DNA from: Cellulomonas denverensis
GTDB taxonomy: Bacteria > Actinomycetota > Actinomycetes > Actinomycetales > Cellulomonadaceae
NCBI RefSeq assembly: GCF_012396125.1
Contig: NZ_JAAXOX010000011.1
Coordinates: forward strand, 58,678 to 122,677
Length of the DNA stretch: 64,000 nt
Direction: 5' to 3'
Within the stretch, counting starts at the first letter, position 1; the number at the start of each line of letters is the position of its first letter. Below are positions 40,858 through 48,578 of the stretch, in pieces. The notes under the pieces are model-generated. The model was not told the DNA's origin, did not search any database, and was given only the letters and a program-made list of their open reading frames with translations. A program made the translations under genes and the position numbers.

Positions 40858-42162
40858 ATGGCTAGTGGGAGCAAGAAGCGGCTGCTCGCGGCCGCGGCGA
40901 CCGTCGGAGTGCTGAGCCTGGCCGTGACGGCCTGCTCGGGCGGCGGCGACGGCGGCAGCGGGTCCAGCGGCGACGGCGAGCCGGTCACCCTCGAGTTCTG
41001 GGGCTGGGTCCCCGGCCTGGAGGACACCGTGGCCGAGTGGAACGCCGCCAACCCCGACATCCAGATCGACTTCTTCCGGATGACCGGCGACGACGGCGAC
41101 AAGATCCCGGCCGCCATCGACGCCGGCACCGCCCCGGACATCGTGCAGATGTCCAGCCACTCGCTGCCGGGCCACATCATCAACGACCGGCTCACCGACA
41201 TCACCGAGTACGCCGCCGACCTGCAGGACGAGTTCACCCCGTCGTCCTGGGGCACCGTGGTCTTCGACGACAAGGTGTACGCGGTCCCGCAGGACTCCGG
41301 CCCGTCCGGGCTGCTCTACCGGACCGACCTGTTCGCCCAGTACGGCATCGAGGTGCCGACCACCTGGGACGAGTACCTGGACGCCGCCCGAGCGCTGCAC
41401 GCCGCGAACCCCGAGGTGTACATCGCCCAGTTCTCCCCGAACGAGGCCGGGTTCTGGATCCAGTCGGTGTGGCAGAACTCCGGCTCCTGGTACGGCATCG
41501 ACGGCGACTCCTGGCAGGTCAGCGTCAACGACGAGGCCAGCAAGGACGTGGCCGAGGTCTGGCAGACCCTGCTGGACGAGGACCTGGTCAAGGTCGTCGA
41601 GATGTGGACCCCGGAGTACTGGGCCGAGGTGAACGACGGGACGATCGCCACCATCAACTACGGCGCCTGGTTCCCCGCGTTGCTCAAGGAGAGCGCTGCG
41701 GACCTGTCCGGGAAGTGGGGGATCGCCCCGACCCCGACCTTCGCCGGCTCCGAGTCCGCCGGTGAGTCCGGCGGTTCGGTGAACGTGGTGCCCCGCGGCA
41801 CCGAACACGTCGAGCAGGCGGTGGAGTTCATCAGCTGGCTGAACGCCAGCGAGGAGGGCACCACCCACCTGATCGAGGGCGGGGTCTTCCCGTCGGCCTA
41901 CGTCGGTCAGGAGAACGACGCCCTGCTGGTCGAGGACGAGTACTTCGGCGGGCAGGTCGCCAACCAGGTCTTCGCCGACGCCGCGGCCACCGTGCCGGAC
42001 ACCTGGGTGGACGGGCCGACCTTCGACCTGACCCAGGACGCGCTGAAGGACGCCTTCGCCCAGGTCGCCAACGGCCAGCTCACCTTCGCCGAGGCACTGG
42101 ACCAGGTCCAGGCCAAGACCGTGAAGGACCTGCAGGACATGGGCCTCGAGGTGCAGGAGTGA
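40858..42162 (+). CDS. ABC sugar importer 2, substrate-binding lipoprotein
   Basis: A 434-residue extracellular sugar-binding protein. ATG 40858 gives a clean lipoprotein signal (KKRLLAAAATVGVLSLAVTAC), then a Gly/Ser linker and VTLEFWGWVPGLEDTVAEWNAANP, as in family 1 oligosaccharide binders. Aromatic-rich segments (GFWIQSVWQNSGSWYGIDG) suit a multi-ring ligand. The last codon overlaps the permease GTG (GTGA). Because the same operon ends with the alpha-L-fucosidase gene, a fucosylated oligosaccharide is the best guess for the ligand. Confidence 0.93.
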   Translation: MASGSKKRLLAAAATVGVLSLAVTACSGGGDGGSGSSGDGEPVTLEFWGWVPGLEDTVAEWNAANPDIQIDFFRMTGDDGDKIPAAIDAGTAPDIVQMSSHSLPGHIINDRLTDITEYAADLQDEFTPSSWGTVVFDDKVYAVPQDSGPSGLLYRTDLFAQYGIEVPTTWDEYLDAARALHAANPEVYIAQFSPNEAGFWIQSVWQNSGSWYGIDGDSWQVSVNDEASKDVAEVWQTLLDEDLVKVVEMWTPEYWAEVNDGTIATINYGAWFPALLKESAADLSGKWGIAPTPTFAGSESAGESGGSVNVVPRGTEHVEQAVEFISWLNASEEGTTHLIEGGVFPSAYVGQENDALLVEDEYFGGQVANQVFADAAATVPDTWVDGPTFDLTQDALKDAFAQVANGQLTFAEALDQVQAKTVKDLQDMGLEVQE

Positions 42163-43106
42163 CCTCGGCCTCCCCGGCCACCGTGGCCCCCCGCTCCCGG
42201 CGCCGTCGTGGTGCCGGGAGCGGGGGGCTGCGGGCCGCTCCCTACGTGTTCATCGCGCCCTTCGCCGCGCTGTTCGTGGTCTTCCTGGTGCTGCCGATCG
42301 TGATCGCGGTCTACAAGAGCTTCTTCGCGGTGCAGCGGTCCGGGCTGGGCTTCGGCGGCGGCGAGGAGGCCTTCGTCGGCTTCGACAACTACGTCCAGGC
42401 GTTCGGGAACTCCGAGTTCCTGCGCGCCTTCGGCCGGGTGCTGCTGTTCGGCGTGGTCCAGGTCCCGGTGATGCTGCTGATCGCCCTGGCCCTGGCGCTG
42501 CTGTTCGACTCGGCGATGGTCCGCGGCAAGAAGTTCTTCCAGCTCTCGGTGTTCCTGCCCTACGCGGTCCCGTCGGTGGTCGCCGCCCTGATCTGGGGCT
42601 TCCTGTACCAGCCGAAGGTCAGCCCGATCGTGTCGGTGCTGCAGGACCTCGGCGTCGACCCGCAGTTCCTGGCGCCGGGCACCGTGATGTGGTCACTGGT
42701 CAACGTGGTGATCTGGTCGGTCACCGGGGTCAACATGATCATCATCTTCAGCTCGTTGCAGACCGTGCCGCGGGAAATGTACGAGGCCGCCCGGATCGAC
42801 GGGGCGAGCGAGCTGCGGCTGGCGCTGCAGATCAAGATCCCGATGATCATGCCCGCGGTGCTGCTGACCACGCTGTTCTCGATCATCGGCACCCTGCAGC
42901 TGTTCAACGAGCCGATGACCCTGCGCTCGATCACCTCGAACATCTCCGGGTCCTACACGCCGAACATGGCGATCTACCAGACCACTACCCTGGGCGGGAA
43001 TCTCAACCTCGGCTCCGCGATGGCCGTGCTCCTCGGCATCGTGACGATGATCCTGTCGATCGCGCTGTCCGCCGCCTCCAACCGCAGGAAGGGCGGTGCG
43101 CGATGA
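42159..43106 (+). CDS. ABC sugar importer 2, permease A (MalF-like)
   Basis: A 315-residue six-helix permease. EAA loop: EAARIDGASELRLALQIKIP. A basic cytoplasmic N-terminus precedes APYVFIAPFAALFVVFLVLP. GTG start overlapping the binding-protein stop, and an ATGA overlap with the next permease. The tight packing indicates a single transcript from the binding protein to the fucosidase. Confidence 0.94.
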   Translation: MTSASPATVAPRSRRRRGAGSGGLRAAPYVFIAPFAALFVVFLVLPIVIAVYKSFFAVQRSGLGFGGGEEAFVGFDNYVQAFGNSEFLRAFGRVLLFGVVQVPVMLLIALALALLFDSAMVRGKKFFQLSVFLPYAVPSVVAALIWGFLYQPKVSPIVSVLQDLGVDPQFLAPGTVMWSLVNVVIWSVTGVNMIIIFSSLQTVPREMYEAARIDGASELRLALQIKIPMIMPAVLLTTLFSIIGTLQLFNEPMTLRSITSNISGSYTPNMAIYQTTTLGGNLNLGSAMAVLLGIVTMILSIALSAASNRRKGGAR

Positions 43107-44029
43107 CCGCCCCGACCATCGTCAGCGGCCGTCCGGCAGCCACCACCCCGGGCCGTCCGCCGAAGCCGCGTACCACCGCCGAGGGCGAACGGCCCAGCCG
43201 CGCCGCCCGGGTGATCGGCTGGGCGGTCATGATCGTCACGGCGATCTACTTCCTGGTGCCGGTGTACTGGCTGATCGTCGCCTCGACCAAGAGCACCGGC
43301 GACCTGTTCTCCACCCCGGGGTTCTGGTTCGCCGACTTCAACCTGTTCCAGAACCTGTCCGACCTGACCGCGCGGGACGGCGGCATCTTCTGGCGCTGGC
43401 TGGGCAACTCGGTGATCTACTCCGGGCTCGGCTCGATCCTGATGACCTTCATCAGCGTGATCACCGGGTACGCGCTGGCGGTCTATCGGTTCAAGGGCCG
43501 CTCGGTCGTGCTGGGCGCGGTGCTCGGCTCGATGCTGATCCCGCAGACCGTGCTGGCCCAGCCGATCTACGTCCTGCTGGTCGAGATCGGGCTGAACAAC
43601 ACCATGCTCGGGGTGCTGCTGCCGCAGCTGGTCTACCCGTTCGGCGTGATGCTCGGTTTCGTCTTCGCCGGGTCCGCGGTGCCGGGGGAGATCCTGGAGG
43701 CGGCGCGGCTGGACGGGGCGAGCGAGTGGCGGATCTTCCGCTCGATCTCCTCCCGGCTGCTCAGCTCCGGGTCGGTGACCATCCTGCTGTTCGCGTTCAT
43801 CGGCTCCTGGAACAGCTACATGCTCCCGCTGCTGGTGCTCACCGACACCCGGTTGCAGCCGGTCACGGTCGGGCTGTCCGGCTGGAGCCAGGCCGCGATC
43901 ACCATCCCGGGCCTGCAGACCCTGGTGATCATCGGGGCGCTGGTGTCGATCATCCCGATCATCGTCATCTTCATCTCCCTGCAGCGATTCTGGCGTTCCG
44001 GCCTGGCCGCGGGCGGGGTGCGGTTCTGA
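43103..44029 (+). CDS. ABC sugar importer 2, permease B (MalG-like)
   Basis: A 308-residue six-helix permease starting at ATG 43103 within the preceding stop. EAA loop: EAARLDGASEWRIFRSISSR. The N-terminal 40 residues are Pro/Arg-rich and cytoplasmic. The fucosidase gene begins one base after its stop, which binds uptake and the first cleavage step into one operon. Confidence 0.94.
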   Translation: MTAPTIVSGRPAATTPGRPPKPRTTAEGERPSRAARVIGWAVMIVTAIYFLVPVYWLIVASTKSTGDLFSTPGFWFADFNLFQNLSDLTARDGGIFWRWLGNSVIYSGLGSILMTFISVITGYALAVYRFKGRSVVLGAVLGSMLIPQTVLAQPIYVLLVEIGLNNTMLGVLLPQLVYPFGVMLGFVFAGSAVPGEILEAARLDGASEWRIFRSISSRLLSSGSVTILLFAFIGSWNSYMLPLLVLTDTRLQPVTVGLSGWSQAAITIPGLQTLVIIGALVSIIPIIVIFISLQRFWRSGLAAGGVRF

Positions 44030-44030
44030 G

Positions 44031-46385
44031 ATGACCGGCGACCACCCCGGGCGGGAGCTGCGGTTCAGCCGGCCGAGTGAAGGCTGGCTGGACGGGCTCC
44101 CGCTCGGGAACGGCCGGACCGGGGCGATGGTGCTGGCCGCCCCGGACCGGCTCCGGCTGGCCCTGAACGACACCACCGCCTGGTCGGGCGGCCCGGGCTC
44201 GGCCGCCCGGCGCGGGACGGTCACCGCGGAGCAGGCGGCCCACGCCCGGGCGGAGGCCGGCCGGCTGTGGGACCAGGGCCGGATCGTCGAGGCCGAACGC
44301 GCGCTCGCCGTGCTCCAGCAGGACTACGTGCAGTCGTTCCTGTCGCTGGCCGACCTGGTGCTCCGGCTGGGGGTGGACCCCGGCGCCTCCCTGGTGCGCG
44401 CCCTGTCGCTGCGGGACGGCGAACACCGGGTGCTGGCTGCCGGGGTGCGGCAGACCACCTTCGTCAGCGCCGTCGACCGGGTGCTGGTGCACCGGCTCAC
44501 CGCCGACCGGCCGATCGACGTCGACCTGGAGCTGGCCACCCGGCTCGGCGAACCCGCACTGACCCGGCTCCCGGACGGCGCCGTGCTGCGGATGACCCTG
44601 CCGGCCGACGTCGCCCCCGGCCACGAACCCGGCGAACCGCCGCTGCGCTGGCAGGTGGAGGGGGTGAGCCCGCTGACCGCGGCGCTCGCGGTGGCCTGGG
44701 CGCATGACGGCACCCGTGCCGACACCCCCGCCGGGGTACGGCTGACCGGGGTGCGGGAGCTGGAGCTCCGGCTGGTCACCGCCACCACCTTCGACCGGAT
44801 CGGCGCTGCGCCCAGCGGGGTGGCGGCGGACCGGGCGACCGCGATCCTGGCGGCCGCGGCGCACGCCACCTGGGCGGAGCTGCGCGACCGGCACCGGGCC
44901 GACCATCGCGGGCTGATGGACCGGTTCACCCTGGACCTGGGGGACCTGGGGGACCTGGGGGACCTGGGGGACCCCGGCCCCGGCGCACCCGACACCGACA
45001 CCCGGGTGCTGCGCGCCGCCGCCCACCCCGGCGGTCCGCTCGCCGCCGACCCGGGCCTGCTCGCCCTGCTCACCGACTACGGCCGCTACCTGCTGATCGC
45101 CGCCTCCCGTCCGGGGGGACTGCCCGCCGGGCTCCAGGGGCTGTGGAACGACGACCTGCGCCCGCCGTGGTCCGCGGCCTACACCCTGAACATCAACACC
45201 GAGATGAACTACTGGCCGGCCGCTCCGACCGGCCTGGCCCCGACCGCCGAGCCGCTGCTCGACCTGGCCGAGGCGCTGGCGGAGCGGGGTGCGGACACCG
45301 CCCGCCGGCTGTACGGCGCTCGCGGCTGGGTGGCGCACCACAACACCGACGCCTGGGCGTACACCGCCCCGACCGCGGGGGACGCCTCCTGGGCGCAGTG
45401 GCCGATGGGCGGGGTGTGGCTGGTGCGCCAACTGGACGAGCTGCGCCGCTGCGACCTGGTGGACGACCCCTGGTGCCGGCGGTTGTGGCCGGTGGCGGTG
45501 GGTGCCGCGGAATTCGCGCTGGACCTGCTGGCCGAACGCCCGGACGGCACCCTGGCGACCTGGCCCTCCACCTCCCCGGAGAACCGGTTCCACACCGGCG
45601 ACGGGCCGGCGGCGCTGACCCGGGGTTCCGGGATGGACCGGGCGCTGCTGCACGAGCTGGGCGGCACCGTGCACGGCTTGGCCGCGCGGCTGGGGCTGTG
45701 GCACCCGGTGCTGGCGGAGCTGGAGGCCGCGCTGCCCCGGGTGCCCGGACCGGTGACCGCCCCGGACGGCACGCTCCAGGAGTGGGACCTGCCCCGCCCG
45801 GAGACCGAGCCGCAGCACCGGCACGTCTCGCACCTGGTGTTCGCCTATCCCGGTTCCGGGCCCGGCGGGCGGCACGCGGCCGTGGCGGCGACGCTGGACC
45901 GCCGGGGCGACGACTCGACCGGCTGGTCGGTGGCGTGGAAGGCCGCCCTGTGGGCCCGGCTGGGGGACGGTGAGCGGGCCGGCCGGGTGCTCGGGCTCGC
46001 GCTGCGCCCCGTCTGGGACGGCCGGTCGCGGGGGCCGCACGCCGGCGGGGTGTATCGCAACCTGTTCGCCGCGCATCCGCCGTTCCAGATCGACGGCAAC
46101 CTCGGTCTGGTCGGGGCGGTGGCCGAGCTGCTGGCCGGCGAGGTGGACGGCACGATCCGGCTGTTCCCGGCGCTGCCCTCCGCGCTGGCCGGACGCGGCG
46201 CGGTGACCGGGTTGATCGTCCGGCCCGGCGTCGCGGTGGACCTGCAATGGCGCGACGGCGTGCCGGTCCGGGTCGCCCTGACCGCCCGGTCGCCACGCTC
46301 GGCCGGCCCGCGGGAGGTGCGCTGGCGCGACCGGGTGTGGCGGGTGGTGCTGCCGGCCGGGGAGCCGGTGCTGCTGGACTGCTGA
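44031..46385 (+). CDS. GH95 alpha-L-fucosidase, cytoplasmic
   Basis: A 784-residue inverting glycosidase of family 95, which removes alpha-1,2-linked fucose (or in some members alpha-L-galactose). The family pattern is clear: WLDGLPLGNGRTGAMV at the start, and GLPAGLQGLWNDDLRPPW followed by LNINTEMNYWP, where the two Asn (387, 389) correspond to those that activate the water in the Bifidobacterium enzyme. STSPENRF carries the probable general-acid Glu517, and HVSHL and STGWSVAWK follow. There is no signal peptide, so it acts on imported sugar. Four 9-bp repeats code DLGDLGDLGDLG in the linker (303-314). Confidence 0.93.
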   Translation: MTGDHPGRELRFSRPSEGWLDGLPLGNGRTGAMVLAAPDRLRLALNDTTAWSGGPGSAARRGTVTAEQAAHARAEAGRLWDQGRIVEAERALAVLQQDYVQSFLSLADLVLRLGVDPGASLVRALSLRDGEHRVLAAGVRQTTFVSAVDRVLVHRLTADRPIDVDLELATRLGEPALTRLPDGAVLRMTLPADVAPGHEPGEPPLRWQVEGVSPLTAALAVAWAHDGTRADTPAGVRLTGVRELELRLVTATTFDRIGAAPSGVAADRATAILAAAAHATWAELRDRHRADHRGLMDRFTLDLGDLGDLGDLGDPGPGAPDTDTRVLRAAAHPGGPLAADPGLLALLTDYGRYLLIAASRPGGLPAGLQGLWNDDLRPPWSAAYTLNINTEMNYWPAAPTGLAPTAEPLLDLAEALAERGADTARRLYGARGWVAHHNTDAWAYTAPTAGDASWAQWPMGGVWLVRQLDELRRCDLVDDPWCRRLWPVAVGAAEFALDLLAERPDGTLATWPSTSPENRFHTGDGPAALTRGSGMDRALLHELGGTVHGLAARLGLWHPVLAELEAALPRVPGPVTAPDGTLQEWDLPRPETEPQHRHVSHLVFAYPGSGPGGRHAAVAATLDRRGDDSTGWSVAWKAALWARLGDGERAGRVLGLALRPVWDGRSRGPHAGGVYRNLFAAHPPFQIDGNLGLVGAVAELLAGEVDGTIRLFPALPSALAGRGAVTGLIVRPGVAVDLQWRDGVPVRVALTARSPRSAGPREVRWRDRVWRVVLPAGEPVLLDC
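44934..44969. repeat. 9-bp tandem repeat inside GH95
   Basis: Four exact copies of GACCTGGGG in the reading frame, coding Asp-Leu-Gly four times in the linker before the (alpha/alpha)6 barrel. Copy number could slip in steps of three residues without breaking the frame. Confidence 0.9.
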
Positions 46386-46429
46386 GCGTCGTCGAATCGC
46401 GTCGCCCTGCCAGCCCTCCGCCCCGGTTC

Positions 46430-46459
46430 TCGACAACGTTTCCCTTCCGTTGCTAGAGT
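46430..46459 (+). promoter_or_regulatory. Promoter of the GH42-GH31 operon
   Basis: TCGACA (46430-46435), 18-nt spacer, TAGAGT (46454-46459). It has the same -10 and spacing as the lacI1 promoter, with a perfect operator 13 bp downstream. Confidence 0.6.
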
Positions 46460-46472
46460 CGCCCTACCGTAA

Positions 46473-46486
46473 TCGAAGCGCTTCGA
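46473..46486. promoter_or_regulatory. LacI-type operator, longest perfect palindrome
   Basis: TCGAAGCGCTTCGA, a perfect 14-bp palindrome starting 13 bp after the -10 box and 35 bp before the GH42 start. It serves as the reference sequence for the other sites in this locus. Confidence 0.85.
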
Positions 46487-46520
46487 CACAGAAGCCCCGA
46501 CCCCGAGGCAATGACGCACG

Positions 46521-48578
46521 GTGCAGCCTGAGCTCAACCCCCACGCCCCACCCCCCGACCCCGCGCAGCGCGCCGCCGGCCGGGCGGCCTTCACCGCCCT
46601 GGTCGAGGAGCGCGGACTGCTCTACGGCGGCGACTACAACCCCGAGCAGTGGCCGGCCGAGGTCTGGCCGCAGGACGTCGCGCTGATGTCCGCGGCGGGG
46701 GTCAACCTGGTCACGGTCGGGGTGTTCTCCTGGGGGATGCTGGAACCGCAGTCCGGCCGGTGGTCGCTGGACTGGCTGGATCGGGTGCTGGACCTGCTCG
46801 CCGACGCCGGGATCGCGGTGGACCTGGCCACCCCGTCCGCCTCCGCACCGCCCTGGCTGGCGATCGACCACCCGGAGACCTCCGCGGTGAACGCCGACGG
46901 CGTCCGGATGAGCCACGGCTCGCGCAACCACTTCTGCCCGACCTCCCCGGTGTACCGCGAGCACGTGCTGCGGATCACCCGGGTGCTGGCCGAGCGCTAC
47001 GGCGACCACCCGGCGCTGGCGATGTGGCACGTCGGGAACGAGTTCGGCCAGATCTGCTACTGCGACCTGTGCGCCGAGGCGTTCCGCGGCTGGCTGCGGC
47101 ACCGCTACGGCACGCTGGACGAGCTGAACCGGGCCTGGGGCACCGCGTTCTGGTCCCAGCACCACGGCCGCTGGTCCGAGGTGATCCCGCCCCGCACCGC
47201 GCCCTATCTGCACAACCCCACCCAGGAGCTGGACTACCGGCGGTTCGCCTCCGACCAGTTGCGGGACCTGTACCGGGTGCAGGCCGCGCTGCTGCGCGAG
47301 CTGACCCCCGGTATCCCGGTGACCACCAACTTCATGGGCTTCTTCCCGCTGGTCGACTACCGCAGCTGGGCCGAGGACCTGGATGTGGTGGCCGACGACT
47401 GGTACTCCGACCCCGCCGACCCGCGCAGCCCCGCCCGCGCCGCCCTCACCCACGACCTGATGCGCTCGCTCGGCGACGGCCGGCCCTGGGTGCTGATGGA
47501 GCAGGCGACCAGCGCGGTGAACTGGCGCCCGCACAACCTGCCGCGCTCGGCCGGCACCATGCTGGTCGACTCCCTACGCGCGGTCGCGCACGGGGCCGAC
47601 GCGATCTGCTACTTCCAGTGGCGGGCCTCGCTGGCCGGCGCCGAGCGGTTCCACTCCGCGATGCTGCCGCACGCCGGGCCGGACACCGATCTGCACCGCA
47701 GTGTGGTCGAGCAGGGCGCCGTGCTGTCCCGCCTGCGCCGGGTCGCCGGTAGCCGGGTCGAGGCCCGGGCCGCCCTGGTCTTCGACTGGAACTCCTGGTG
47801 GGCGGCCGGTGCACCGGGCAGCCCGAGCGACCGGATGGACGCCGTCGAGCTGCTGCTGAACGCCTACGAGCCGCTGTGGCGGGAGGGCATCGCGGTCGAC
47901 GTGGTGCATCCCGGTGACGAGCTGGACCGGTATGACCTGGTCGTCGTCCCGAGCCTGTACCTGGTGTCGGACCAGGACGCGGCGGGACTGGCCCGGGTGC
48001 CCGAGCGCGGGGGAGTGCTGCTGGTCGGGCCGTTCTCCGCGGTGGCCGACCCGGACGCGCACATCCGGGCCGGCCGATTCCCCGGCCCGTGGGCCGGGGT
48101 GCTCGGGGTCAGCGGCGAGCAGCACCGCCCGCTGCCGGAGGCTGGGGCGCCGGTGGTCAGCGACAGCTTCGGCGAATTCACCGCCGGCACGTGGTCGGAG
48201 CTGCTGCGCGCCGACGACGCCGAGGTGCTCGCCGCCTACGCCGGTGCGGGGCTCGACGGGCGGCCGGCGCTCACCCGCCGCCAGACCGCCGCCGGTGGCC
48301 AGGCCTGGTACCTGTCCACCGTCCCGCCCGCCGCCACGCTCGCCCGGATCGTGCGCGAGTGCGCCGGCGCCGCCGGGCTGCGCGGCCCGCTCGCCGTCCC
48401 GCCCGGGGTCGAGGCGATCCGTCGCGGCGACGTGCTCTTCCTGCTGAACCACGGCACCGAGACCCGCACGGTCGCGCTGCCCTTTCCCGCCACCGACCTG
48501 ATCGGCGGCTCCCACACCACCGGCGACCTCGAGCTGCCTGCCGAGTCCGCCGTTGCCCTGATCGAGGAGGATCGATGA
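46521..48578 (+). CDS. GH42 beta-galactosidase, cytoplasmic
   Basis: A 685-residue retaining beta-galactosidase. The TIM barrel begins LLYGGDYNPEQWP (a family 42 hallmark). The acid/base Glu174 is in WHVGNEFGQ, the nucleophile Glu327 in VLMEQATS. The metal-site cysteines CYCDLC (about 179-184) and FCPTSP are kept. A trimerisation domain and a short beta domain follow. No signal peptide. GTG start. The stop overlaps the GH31 ATG (ATGA). In this locus it would remove the galactose exposed once fucose has gone. Confidence 0.94.
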   Translation: MQPELNPHAPPPDPAQRAAGRAAFTALVEERGLLYGGDYNPEQWPAEVWPQDVALMSAAGVNLVTVGVFSWGMLEPQSGRWSLDWLDRVLDLLADAGIAVDLATPSASAPPWLAIDHPETSAVNADGVRMSHGSRNHFCPTSPVYREHVLRITRVLAERYGDHPALAMWHVGNEFGQICYCDLCAEAFRGWLRHRYGTLDELNRAWGTAFWSQHHGRWSEVIPPRTAPYLHNPTQELDYRRFASDQLRDLYRVQAALLRELTPGIPVTTNFMGFFPLVDYRSWAEDLDVVADDWYSDPADPRSPARAALTHDLMRSLGDGRPWVLMEQATSAVNWRPHNLPRSAGTMLVDSLRAVAHGADAICYFQWRASLAGAERFHSAMLPHAGPDTDLHRSVVEQGAVLSRLRRVAGSRVEARAALVFDWNSWWAAGAPGSPSDRMDAVELLLNAYEPLWREGIAVDVVHPGDELDRYDLVVVPSLYLVSDQDAAGLARVPERGGVLLVGPFSAVADPDAHIRAGRFPGPWAGVLGVSGEQHRPLPEAGAPVVSDSFGEFTAGTWSELLRADDAEVLAAYAGAGLDGRPALTRRQTAAGGQAWYLSTVPPAATLARIVRECAGAAGLRGPLAVPPGVEAIRRGDVLFLLNHGTETRTVALPFPATDLIGGSHTTGDLELPAESAVALIEEDR

